Assembly (NCBI GenBank): GCA_029379385.1
Contig: CM055605.1
Location: 10,637,001 to 10,701,000, forward strand
Source: Quillaja saponaria
Lineage: Eukaryota; Streptophyta; Magnoliopsida; Fabales; Quillajaceae
DNA length: 64,000 nucleotides
Reading direction: 5' to 3'
Every line of letters begins with the position of its first letter. Position 1 is the stretch's first letter. Shown piece after piece: positions 14,582 to 25,262 of the stretch. The position numbers and the translations under genes were made by a program. Below the pieces are notes generated by a model. The model saw only the letters and a list, made by a program, of their open reading frames with translations, was not told where the DNA came from and searched no databases.

Positions 14582-15754
14582 TTATGTCAAATTCAAAGCT
14601 ATACTTACTTCTTGGCTAGTCTTCTTTGCCCTGGAGGTAGCATGGTAAATCTCCAATAGATCCGGTACTTTGTCTAAGTTCTTAAGAATATAGTGTTTAT
14701 GAAAAATTGCTTCATTTAGGGTCATCAACCAAGCCATTTTATTTTTGTCCTCTTTAATCAGATTCTTGGATACCAAAATCATCAAAACATTATACCTTGG
14801 CCGAAGTCTTGTATCAAGTGCAAACATAAGAAACCTGGGATAGCTTACTATGGTCGCCAGTTCCAATTTCATGGTGTTCAAATAGAAATCCATCATGTTC
14901 CTCAGTTTCTTCTCAGAAGCAGCCAAGCAAAACGGATTTCGCTTAAATGTGGACCAAATGTCTTGGTCAGACCATCCCAAACTCTTCAAGACTTCCACTT
15001 TCTTATTCTGAGTTGTTTCACTCATAGAAATCATCACCCTAAACGAGTTTAAAAACATGGGAGCAGTAGGTTCTAGGCCCAACTTTTTCACATTTTCAAA
15101 TGTGGTTATCAACCTATCAAACCTAACCATTAGAGTTCTTGGTTGCATCATAACAAATTTCCTTAAAATATGGATGGGCACCCCTTCATTTACCATAAAA
15201 TTGATGTTTGGTTGTATAACACGTTCAACATCAATGGTTAATAGCCATGTTGAGCGCTTAATAGCAGCTAAGACTGAGTCACTATTCACAAAAAAATCCT
15301 TCAGAAATTTAAATGATGGTTTTATGTGACAATCTAAACTTCTAGACAGAAGTACCGTATTCCGTACAATCAACTCGTGGAGAAAATTACCCGTAATTCC
15401 GTTCTCAACGAGGAAATCTAACTTGGGTTTGAGTTTTTCATCTAATCTGCATTGTAGGATCGAGGGCTTTTTTGCAATCAATTTCGCTATGTGGGTATCG
15501 TCAAATCCATGAGATTTGAATAACTTGAGCACAGATTCTGGCTTTCGGGTGTCACTTTCATCTAGTCTGAGCTTCTGGGAGGTCGAGAGTGCCACTTCTA
15601 ATGGAAGTCCGCAAGAGTTAATAAGGTATTGGACTGTAAAAGATGAAGGCGATGCCGATGATGGTGACAGTGGTGAAGTGGACACTGTTGCCGAAGCTGA
15701 GAGGAAACGTTTTTGAATGAAATGAAGAAAATTTCTGCAAGGAATATTAGCCAT
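14582..15754 (-). CDS. mTERF family protein, probably mitochondrial
   Basis: mTERF proteins bind organellar nucleic acids through stacked helical repeats and act in transcription, splicing or translation in mitochondria or chloroplasts. This intronless frame encodes 390 residues, typical of the plant family. The first 35 or so are rich in Ser, Ala and Arg with almost no acidic residues (NFLHFIQKRFLSASATVS), as in a mitochondrial transit peptide. After the conserved TVQYLINSCGLPLEVA, mTERF repeats follow about every 35 residues: SHGFDDTHIAKLIAKKPSIL, LKPKLDFLVENGI, ILRKFVMMQPRTL, SLGWSDQDIWSTFKRNPFCL. The start at 15752-15754 is the first ATG before the transit peptide. Intronless members of this family often occur in clusters; only one is seen here. 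The frame is intact. Confidence 0.93.
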   Translation of the reverse strand: MANIPCRNFLHFIQKRFLSASATVSTSPLSPSSASPSSFTVQYLINSCGLPLEVALSTSQKLRLDESDTRKPESVLKLFKSHGFDDTHIAKLIAKKPSILQCRLDEKLKPKLDFLVENGITGNFLHELIVRNTVLLSRSLDCHIKPSFKFLKDFFVNSDSVLAAIKRSTWLLTIDVERVIQPNINFMVNEGVPIHILRKFVMMQPRTLMVRFDRLITTFENVKKLGLEPTAPMFLNSFRVMISMSETTQNKKVEVLKSLGWSDQDIWSTFKRNPFCLAASEKKLRNMMDFYLNTMKLELATIVSYPRFLMFALDTRLRPRYNVLMILVSKNLIKEDKNKMAWLMTLNEAIFHKHYILKNLDKVPDLLEIYHATSRAKKTSQEVSIALNLT

Positions 15755-16924
15755 TTTCGAATTCGAAGCTAGAATTTTCTGGGTAGCAAAATCTTTCTTT
15801 GTTTGATGATTGGAGTGGAATATAGGAAAAGAAGGGTTTTTCTTAGGTTTTATCTGTAATTTATGATTCTTTCAAAGAAAATGAAATTACACTTCAGTCT
15901 TTTTTTTTTTTTTTTTTGCTAACAACATCGTAAATTTTTTTTTTTCAAAACTAACTTCTTCTTCTTTTTTTTAATTTCATTTTAAAATTTTCAAAACATT
16001 TACAATACCTTTTTAATCTAGAATAATTGGTGAATCAATTAACTAAACTAATAAATTATTTTCTCTTCGTATCAAGTATTTGTCTTTTTATATTTTCAAA
16101 TGAAAAATAATAATAAATGTCATAAGTTTTCTTCTCATATTTTTTTTTCCCTCCATACTCCTAGATAGTGGATCCATTTAGATATAGTGAATTGAAATTG
16201 AGATTATTATAAATTAAATAGTCTTTGATAAAAAAAAAAAATTAATTATCATATATTGAATTTCTAGTTTGGCATACAATTTTGAATTATTAACTCAATT
16301 TCTAACAACTATAAAATATGATCTTTAATTTTTATGAGTAGATCTAAAAATTACAATTCCTAATCAGTTTAATCTTAAATAATGTCATCTATATATATAT
16401 ATATATATATATAACATACATTATTGACATACAACCAACTACTTATGGCATAGGTTTAATCTTAAATAATTTATATATATACTATTATTGATAACCAACT
16501 ATTTATTGCGTCACATCATGTTATACTGTTACCACTTTCAATCTCTTTTACCTATCACGGTTGTCATCCATGACAACTTATCCATCTACCATCAGCTGCC
16601 ATTCACTGTCACTATTGATGCATCACGACTTGCTCAAGATAACAACCATCATCGAGTTTTGTCACCTCTTGAAAATGACACAACCATCGTCATGACCCGT
16701 TTGAGATAGACAATCACCCACCAAAAGTGACAACCATCATCGAAACTCCCATAGACGATGACTAATACTTTCATGACCCACTAGAGACAGTGATAATCAC
16801 AATTAGAACTCATCAAATATGACAACAACCACCACCAAGATCCGTCAAAGACGACCATCATCGTCAGGATCAGCCTAAAATTAACAAAAACCAAACAACC
16901 ACAAAATGCCTAAAGGACAATTTT
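15755..16924. other. Intergenic, upstream of the mTERF gene
   Basis: The first 150 bases should hold the mTERF 5' UTR and promoter (minus strand). Beyond are T-rich tracts, an (AT)n run and a stretch at 16550-16860 rich in CATCATC/GACAACC-like repeats with no long open frame. No gene supported. Confidence 0.4.
16389..16413. repeat. (AT)n microsatellite
   Basis: About twelve uninterrupted TA units followed by AACATACA. A simple repeat likely to vary in length between individuals. Confidence 0.9.
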
Positions 16925-17951
16925 GATTATAATTTTTTATGTAATTCAACTCAACTCAACTCAACTCAACTAAGCCTTAAAATCCCAAACTAGTTGGGGT
17001 CGGCTATATGAATCCTTTTCCTCCATTCGCATCGATCCAAGACAAGATTTTCATTAATTCCTAGTACAGCCATATCTTTCTCGATGACTGTCCCCCATGT
17101 AAGTTTCGGTCTCCCCTTTCCCCGTCTAACACCTGGCACCTGGACCATGTCACCTTGCTTAACTACTGCGTCCATTGGCCGACGTTGGATGTGTCCAAAC
17201 CAACGTAGACGATTCTCCCTCATTTTCTCCTCAATAGGTGCTACTTCCACCTTCCTACGAATCTCCTCATTTCTTATTCTATCATTTCTTGTATGTCCTG
17301 TCATCCATCTTAACATTCTCATTTCGGCTACTCCCATCTTATGCGAATGTTGCTTCTTAACTGCCCAACATTCGGTACCATACAACATAGCTGGTCTCAC
17401 TGCCGACTTATAAAATTTCTCTTTCAATCTATTCGGGATTTTAGGATCACATAAAACTCCCGAAGCACTCCGCCACTTCACCCACCCTGCCTTAATCCTA
17501 TGGTTTACATCATGCTCAATTGCACCATCTTTTTGTATAAATGACCCTAAATACTTAAACACATCCTTGGTAGGGATTGTCTGACCGTCTAAAATTATAT
17601 CATTCGGGCCTCCTCTAGTTTTACTGAAATTGCACTCCATATATTCAGTTTTGTCCGACTCAATCTAAGGCCTTTAGATTCTAACGCGTTCCGCCACATT
17701 TCTAGTTTAGAATTTAAAACCTTCCCTAGTTTCGTCTACCAACACAATATCATCGGCAAAAAACATGCACCAAGGAGCCCTATCTTGGATATTATAGGTG
17801 AGTTCATCCATGGACTAACGCAAATAGGTAACTCTGCCAGAGGTTACTCTGCCGGTCCCAAGCCCGAATAAAGGAGGAGGGTTGCGATAGGTTGACGGCC
17901 AGCGGTAAAACTAGTCAAACCCTATGATTATGAATTTTTTATGTAATTCAA
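16925..17951 (-). mobile_element. RTE-type LINE, short internally rearranged copy
   Basis: Minus-strand non-LTR retrotransposon. Its 3' end (left) is a (TTGAG)n-type tail seen as CAACT repeats at 16947-16970, next to the plant RTE 3' block containing GGGGTCGGCTATATGAATCC. A near-identical 25/26-base flank (16925-16949 and 17926-17951, differing by one base) is the target duplication. Between lie a 3' reverse transcriptase part and, at about 17830-17920, a segment resembling the element's 5' region (TCCCAAGCCCGAATAAAGGA on the + strand). The full element is several kb, so most of the middle is absent. Confidence 0.8.
16990..17820 (-). pseudogene. Reverse transcriptase C-terminal fragment of the RTE LINE
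   Basis: The main open frame (16990-17640) gives 216 residues typical of the end of RTE reverse transcriptases: FKYLGSFIQKDG, RIKAGWVKWRSASGVLCD, RPAMLYGTECWAVKK, EMRMLRWMTGHTRNDRIRN, RLRWFGHIQRRP, RGKGRPKLTW. Upstream, around 17740-17790, the catalytic motif reads WCMFFADDIVLVDE but in a different frame from the downstream part, and stops intervene. The endonuclease and the fingers part of the polymerase are missing, so this copy cannot code for a working enzyme. Confidence 0.85.
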
Positions 17952-18788
17952 ACTCATAAATTATAATTCTAACCAAACTAATAATTGAAATTGTTTTGTA
18001 ATTTCAATTCTTGTTCTAAAACTAAAGGTAACAAAATTGTTTGAGTACATATTACAAATTTCTATATACTCTTGTAAGTGCTTCTTACACTATCTATCTG
18101 TTTTCTCCGTTTGCTTATTACATATATATTGTCGAGTGTTGACTGTAAAAGGTCCGAGTAACAGCTCTGTTATGTATAAACTCTGTTGGCTACAAGCTTC
18201 ATCCATATCAATTAATGGCAGACCTGTTAAAACTCTTGATGATGAAGGTATGATTTCTGTTGACTGCAAGTAACCGATATGTGCATGACTAACAACTGTT
18301 TTATTGTGAATTTTGTTTTTGTGGTTTAACGTAGTCAATACAGTTTTTGTATTAGATTTTGTGCAAATAGCACTAATCATCTCAATAAGTCAGGAGTGAC
18401 TTTAAAGTTAGTAAAATTAATTGGTTTGAGTTCACACACATGAACTTAAGGGTAAAACTTCAATTAATGCCAGCTTAATCATACAGAAAAATCTTTTGTT
18501 TTTGTTTTTTTTTTATTTTTTATTTTATAAAAAATTTCATGAATAGAGATGGCCTGCAATATCAAGGACATTATGCGACGCGTGTAATATATAATAGATG
18601 CTACATGCAAAAGACTAGAAAAACTTACAAGACTCTTAACATTAATTGGCAAATGATCTGAAAAGAAGTGAGGTGTACATTTTCAGATTGGAGTTTGGGA
18701 GGGAAGGGAGGGCGATAAGTTGAAAGAGTTAAGTTAGTGGCTGGAAAAGTCCTCCCACCAAGTGACTGAGCAAGCATCAGAAATAGAT
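17952..18788. other. Intergenic or 3' flank of the minus-strand membrane protein gene
   Basis: The right part probably holds the 3' UTR of the gene whose stop is at 18789. A short open stretch near 18170-18250 on the + strand (CWLQASSISINGRPVKTLDD) reads protein-like but has no recognisable family or splice context, so it is not called. Confidence 0.4.
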
Positions 18789-21700
18789 TCACGCCGAAAG
18801 CAATGTCACCGTGAAAAATAGTATGATGGCCAGTCCAAAACAAAAACCTACGATTGCCAGGAAAGCCTGGAAATAATAAAAGGAATGAGAAACTGATGAT
18901 TAAACAATAGAATTTGAGTTTGAAAATAATACCTTTCCCTGAGACTCGAACTTGAACTTTACAGTAAACCATGACAATCCACTGTCTACAAAAGGTGCCA
19001 AAGCAAGGGCTCTGCATAAGAAGCACCTCCATTAGTCGAGATGGTTTGATCTCACAGCACAATGACCTCATATGTTCAACGTGGATTACCAACAATGAAA
19101 AGAACTATAACTCAACTTTATATGGTCTCAGTGATACTAAATAAATATTAGGCATATAACAATCCCAATATAATTACCTTCCATGATGCATGACAATTTA
19201 ATTAAAGCAGGCATCAAGTCACTCAAATGACCCTTTTAGGCTAACCTAGTACTTCCAACCAAAATACGTAACAAGGTAAGCATAATCTTTTTCTTTTGGG
19301 GCCAAATGTTTATCTACAAGATTTCTACGAGCGAATGGAACAGAAAGATAATTTTGACTAAAGTAATAGTAAATGCTGACAGAAAACATGCACAATAAAT
19401 TGGGCTTATCCATATGAACACCATTATGACAGTAAATCACAAACTAACAGACCCAGTCATAATCTGGCAGCTCACCCTCCAGCTCTTAAAAGCTTAGTAA
19501 CTTGGCTGCCAGCCCACACCATTGCCATCATCTTGAGAAATCTATAAATTACAATAAAGATTGTAGTTAGACTTTACCAAAACGAACAAAAGGATTAAAA
19601 AAAAAAAGAAAGAAAAGAAAAGAAAAGAAAAAATTGACATACATGTTCTTACCTTTCAACAGCTGCAAGATAACCCATCTTTCCAGGTGCAGGAGCAATG
19701 TAAAACCTAAAGCAAATGAAAGGCATTTAAGGCTTTAAGCTATTTTTTTATTTATTTATAGAGAAGGCATGTCTAGTTAGATTGGCCATAAATTAATATA
19801 TAAAGCCCCAGATAGTGAAGCCCTGATAATCATTACAACAACCAGATCGGTATAAATCCTGATTAAAGATTATGATTTATGCTATATATCGAAGGAAAAG
19901 AAACTTCCATGCTGATTAGTCAGACACCTAAATAGAATTTATTATTATGATTTCTTGAAAAAAAGTAAACATCCTTCAAGTTGTAGAAGCTGTACATGGC
20001 ATATCTTTGTTTTTCCTTTTTCTTTTTCTTCTTTTGCTAGACACATAATGTTATGCTTACCATACGAAAAGAAATGTTGTAAGATAGTAGGCAGTGTTCA
20101 ATAGTCCATAGGACAATATTCCAGAAAGTCCATATCTCCTCAATCTCTTCAGTGTCCTGAAAAATTTAACAAAAAATAATGGGCTACAACTATAATGTAC
20201 TGAAAGCAAACAATTCAACCTCATTTAGAATAGACAAACTCAACATGCATTCTAATATGCACTTTCTTGAACAAATGAACAAACAAAATAGGGAGGGAGA
20301 TGCCAATAATGTAAGCTGTTACTTTAAAGAAAAAAAAAAAAAGAGAAAATAGATTTCTGAGGAGCATATCAACTCTCCCATCTATTGCCCACATAGTTCC
20401 AAAATTCTCCCAAGTCATGATCCACATCATTATTTCTGAAACGACAATCTTTTCGCAAGAAAGTCCTATTATCTTACAGCAATACTTCAAAAGCTGCAAT
20501 AAAAAAAAGGAAGACAAAATAGAGATATCTAGACTTGACTCAACCTTAATGGGTCTGTCCCAAGCAAAGTTGACCAGGGATTCCTCATATGAAACTAACT
20601 GGAAGCAACAAATAAATTCTTTTATACCATTCAACCACAACTAGACCTATATCCTCAATTACATCTCTAAAAATCTTCTCATTCATTTCCACTTCTAAAT
20701 GTATCATTCTTGGCTATTCTTTTTTTTTTTTTTTTTTTTCAATGATGAGGGGAGGCCAGACTCGAACCCTAAACCTGGACTTAGAGGGAGGGGGAAATGC
20801 TGCTGGACCACAAGGGTCCTGGCTTTTCTTGGCCACTCCATTCATTCTTTTTGATTCTCTACTTGAATTGCATTATTAAGGAAGCTTCTATACTATCAGT
20901 ATGAGAATGTTAGTGATATTGTACATGAAAAAGCCATCTTCAGTGACTTCTCTTCACCTAGCTTCCCCTGCTCTCCCCTTTCCTCCCTCCCATTGCCTCC
21001 ATCAAACCACAGTGTAATTGTATCTGTAACTTACAAATTAGATTGAACAAGAAAATGAGTTTTCAAGCTGTACAGCATTCTTAATAGTTTTTGACCCTTC
21101 ACTGATTCCAGATAGTTCAGAAGCAGTACTTTAATCAACTTCTCTTCGGCCAGTTCTTCTGGCTTCTTCACAATAAGCATCATGAGTACTTGTAGTTCCA
21201 CATATGTATAGAGATCAGATTTCCAACATATAAAATATGAAATTTGGAAAGAAAGAAAATGAAAAAAAAAAAAAAAAAAAAAAACCATCAACAAGATTCA
21301 GACTTACTGTTTAAGCAAGATGATCACATCAAATTGTTATGCAAAATGGAGCTGTTGGTTTCTTATCAAAGACAAAAAGGTGGTAAAGGAGGTTTGTTTT
21401 ATTTGTAGCATCTTGCCATATATGATAGTCAATCTAAAACAAATCAAATGATATCACCATGCATTCTGATTGGGATTAGTTTGATTAGCTTATATGCATT
21501 CTATACCATGAAGTAATTGGAATTCTCGTGGAACAACTTCGCAGAAACAAACTATTCAATCAACATTACAAAGTATGATAAAACCAGAGCACAAAACATT
21601 AGATTCACTCACCATCATCAACCAATGAAGAGAATTTTTTCAACAAAAAATACTGATGGACTAATACTACATACTCATTGGATGTTAGTGACTCTCCTTG

Positions 21701-23356
21701 CCCACTCTTGTTACTTTCTTCTGAACCTGAAAAGAACTCGTGATGGTTATAAGATCGTTAGAACATTACCGTTGACCAGGACCAGCTCACGGGTCAACAG
21801 TCAATTTGTCGGATCAAACAAGATTAGATAGTGATTTATATTAGACGTGCAGCCATGTGGTCTTATGTCCAATCTTAGTTTCAGCAGGATCCTGAATTTT
21901 CCAGGCCAGATACAGGTTACAACATGGTCGCTAGTCCCTATCCCATCAACGGCAGGAAAGATTCACAGTTAGCCAGTAGCCACTGACGAAAGAAAATTGC
22001 AGCAGTTTTTTACAAAGAACATTTATAAGTTTATCATCAGACTGGAAAGTTGGCCTGCCGATGATTCAACCAGCTGGTTACATCCAGGTTTTGAAAACAC
22101 TGGCTTGAACAATTAACATTTGCATATATTCAATTACAGAATATTTATTGAAATTAATCTTGTACCTCCATGGTTGGATGCATCTGACAGACCAAACGCC
22201 TGACCTTACATTGAACAGAAATATCAATTCTAATTAATGAATAATGATAATAGAAGAGAAAAATGTCAGTCTAAGCACAAGTCAATTGTAATGGGAAATG
22301 GTTCTCAGTAATGAACAAGGAGTGGAACAAAATATATTTGGAAATTTAGTAATAACATAGTTCTCTAATGCCTGATCCTTGTCCTTTCTATTAAATACCT
22401 ACTAATACCGAAATAAAACATTTTAAGAGTGTAATAGTAAAAATGTATTTTATTCTCATTTCCTCTCCCTCATTTTTTTGACTCCCAAATAAGAGAAAAG
22501 ATATGTGTCATTTTTCCTCAACTCTCCTCTCCATCCAAACTCCTAAAAGACCCTTAATGATAAGATATCGTAATCTCTGAAAAGACTTTTCTCTACATTT
22601 ATATAGTAATAACCAAAATCCTATCAAATTTTAGAACGGCATATTGATACTTACTACTTCTTTTTTACTGGACCACAAACTTTCAGTTAAAATTGGTTGC
22701 CATTACTTTCTCTAAAGCCCAAACAATAGTTATGATTGTAATCGGTTGATATATTCAAATCCAATAGGCCAATTTTTTAATCTTAATAGTAAATGGTAAC
22801 TTATTCAGCCTGCAGTAAGAGAAAAGTCTACATTGAAAACAATATATAGCTGAAAAACAATAGCTCTAGCTGTTGAAGGAAAAAATTACCCAATCTACAT
22901 TGAAAACCTATATAGAAGAAATTTCTATCCACAGAGCCTTAACTTGGCATAGTTACTCTGACACACTTATATAAGAACTCCATTAGGCTTAGGTTTAAGC
23001 CTTCAACTACAACAAAATATACAATTTACCCTTTAAAATTTTCATGAAAAGAGTTTAGTTTTGTTCAACACATTAACTCCTATTGGGAACTTAGAAGCCG
23101 GTACAGCTCCCCATACTGAGTAATGTTCCTAATAAAATAACCTCATGCAAACAAGTAATAACAAAAAACCATTAACGAAACTAATCCCAAATTTCAAGAA
23201 TTGAATAATTACATTGTTGTCGCCATTTGAGCAAGAGCTACGATGAAGGTTCTGATACAAGACGAAATTCTTCAGCTTGGGTAAATTAAAGGGCATGGAA
23301 ACCCTAGAATTTCTTGTTTGTAAGAACACATTGAAACCCTGAGACCCAAATTGCAA
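18789..23356 (-). CDS. Plant-conserved small membrane protein of unknown function
   Basis: Seven exons are proposed on the minus strand. The last five fit in phase with good splice sites: 20061-20156, 19653-19706, 19476-19541, 18933-19011 and 18789-18866 (stop TGA 18789-18791). They read TLKRLRRYGLSGILSYGLL, FYIAPAPGKMGYLAAVER, FLKMMAMVWAGSQVTKLLRA, LALAPFVDSGLSWFTVKF and a final hydrophobic FLAIVGFCFGLAIILFFTV. Two or three segments look membrane-spanning. An upstream exon near 22165-22215 (SGVWSVRCIQPWR) ends in the right phase. The first exon starts with ATG at 23354-23356 (MQFGSQGFNVFLQTRNSRVS) and is basic and Ser-rich, like a plastid or mitochondrial transit peptide. The junction between exons 1 and 2 does not close in phase by eye, so that part is uncertain. 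I recall similar uncharacterised proteins in other plants, but no function. Confidence 0.7.
20707..20833 (-). mobile_element. tRNA-derived SINE in an intron, minus strand
   Basis: On the minus strand the element starts with a box-A-like TGGTCCAGCAGCATTT and has a good box B (GGGTTCGAGTC), and ends in a poly-A tract seen as T's at 20719-20740. TTCTTGGC at 20707-20714 recurs at 20826-20833 as target duplication. It sits in the intron upstream of the 20061-20156 exon, in the same orientation as the host gene. Confidence 0.65.
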
Positions 23357-25039
23357 AAAAAAAAAAGAAAAAAAAAAAAAGGATTAGGAATAACGCAGAA
23401 ATTCAATCAAGGGGTTTTGAGAATTTATAGATGACGAGAAAAAGAAAATGGTAGTGAAGGCTGGAGCATAGTATTACCAAGTTCTGCGAGAGAAGTACAG
23501 AGTGGCCTGTGAGTTTCAGAGAAAGGGACACGGACATTGATGGGTCCAATTCTGGAGATAACACTAACGGGCGGGAGAAGTAGGTGAAGCTTCAGGTCTG
23601 TTCTGCCAGTGCTGCCCCGGATAATATAATCTCTGCAATGTTTATTTTTGGGCTTTAACTATTGCTTTAATCTATTTCGAAAAAAAAAAAAAATTGTTTA
23701 AATTCTCAGTACCCTCAATTTTTAATTTAGTTCTTCACAAATATTTTCCATCAATTTCATCATTTATATTTTTAAAATTTTCAATTAAGTTATAATATAT
23801 TTTTCTCATATTATACATAAATAAAATAATTCTATATACTTTAATAATAAAATAACCAAAAAACATTTACAAAATATACAAAAAAAAAAAATTATGTATA
23901 TTATTATTTTTATGTTAGGTATATTTATTTCATTAACACATAACATATAAACAAACAAATAAATCATGATTGAAAAATTTTGAATTTTAAAAGATAAAAT
24001 CGACTGAATTTTTTTTTATGTTAACCAAACTAAAAACTAATATAATCATTAAGGATTAAAACAATAAATAAACCTTATTTTTGTTATCAAATATAATCAA
24101 ATTATCCCTATATTACATTAGATATAATAAATTTCATTACTATTTAAATAAAATTGTCCATGATAAATATAGTCTAATTATTTGAAAAGGAAAAAAAATA
24201 AAATTATATTCACATATAAAACAACCTAGTAAGAGAAGAGGAGGATCAGGGAAGAAGGGTTAGGGGCAATTTTAATTTTTTTTTTTCTAATCTAGGTCAA
24301 TCATTCGTTTATCTTATTTGGTATTATACCAACAATTTTTTAAAAACAGAATAATCTCAACAAATAACTACTTAGATTTTTCAATTCTATCATGTGGCAA
24401 TCATGTGGCATGTACCAAACACTTAATTGGATTAAATAAAATAATAATATCTTATTCAATATTTCTTTTGAGTCCTGTCAGGTAATGAAAATTTTCTCAT
24501 ATTTGAGGGCAATAGAAAAAATAACTTTTATTTCAAAGTAAGATATATATATATATATATATTTTTATTTATTTATTTTAAAGGTAGAAGTTGATTTAAC
24601 TTGTAAAGTTGTTGTTCTAAGAAAAAGTTCAATCCATATCCTTAAGTCTTATTCTTCCATCTTCACTTCAAAGCTCTTATCCCTCACAAGACCCATATGG
24701 TCTTGGATAAAGATAAATCTCTTAATTCTTTTTTCTTTTGTATGCATCTTACAATCTCCATATTTTCTCTTGATATTTTTGTGTTTATTTTCATTGGGCT
24801 TCATGTTATAGGGTTTAAAGATTTTACAAAATTATTATTTTGTTATACCAAAAAAAGTTTTTAATAATGAAAATTTGAATTTTTCTTGATTAATTTGTTG
24901 TGAGTAAATAGTTAGTTAGTTTTAAATTATTTTTCTTTGCTTAAGTTTAATTTTTATAGTCATGTTTTAGGTTTTTAAAAAATTTGAAGCTTAAGATTTT
25001 ATAATGCATGTGTATGGTATGAAAAGGTCTTTCTATATA
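23357..25039. other. Upstream region of the membrane protein gene and AT-rich intergenic DNA
   Basis: About 23357-23620 should contain the 5' UTR and promoter of the minus-strand gene. Further right is very AT-rich DNA with an (AT)n run near 24542-24560. No gene supported. Confidence 0.4.
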
Positions 25040-25262
25040 TATATATTTTTTGGGTATAGAAATGGGGTAAAAGCCCAAACAAAAGGAAAACAAACAAGGA
25101 CAAACAGAGACGAGGGTAAGCAAGACCCATAAAGTCATTAACAAGCAAGGTTTCTGAAGCATACTTATATGTTCAGCACCATAGATAGCCCCTGTAGCTA
25201 ACCAATCTGCACACTGGTTTCCTTCTTGATGATATGGACAGCCTGAACCTCCCAATCCTTCC
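25040..25262 (-). mobile_element. 5'-truncated L1-type LINE scrap (RNase H end)
   Basis: The minus strand encodes HQEGNQCADWLA, the hallmark of the RNase H domain at the end of plant L1-type LINE ORF2, followed by a hydrophobic, SVCPCLFSF-like read-through that is probably 3' UTR. Only about 220 bases remain, so the copy is dead on arrival or decayed. Confidence 0.65.

Noticed and set aside
18170..18273. Protein-like + strand stretch CWLQASSISINGRPVKTLDD
   Set aside because: Short, no recognisable family, no splice partners found; not enough to call a gene.
18625..19095. Minus-strand single open frame of 156 residues
   Set aside because: It overlaps the true exons 18933-19011 and 18789-18866 but runs through an intron and in the wrong frame; the spliced model fits better.
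20221..20640. Hydrophobic minus-strand open frame of 139 residues
   Set aside because: Lies inside an intron of the membrane protein gene, contains a long homopolymer-coded Phe run and shows no conserved motif.
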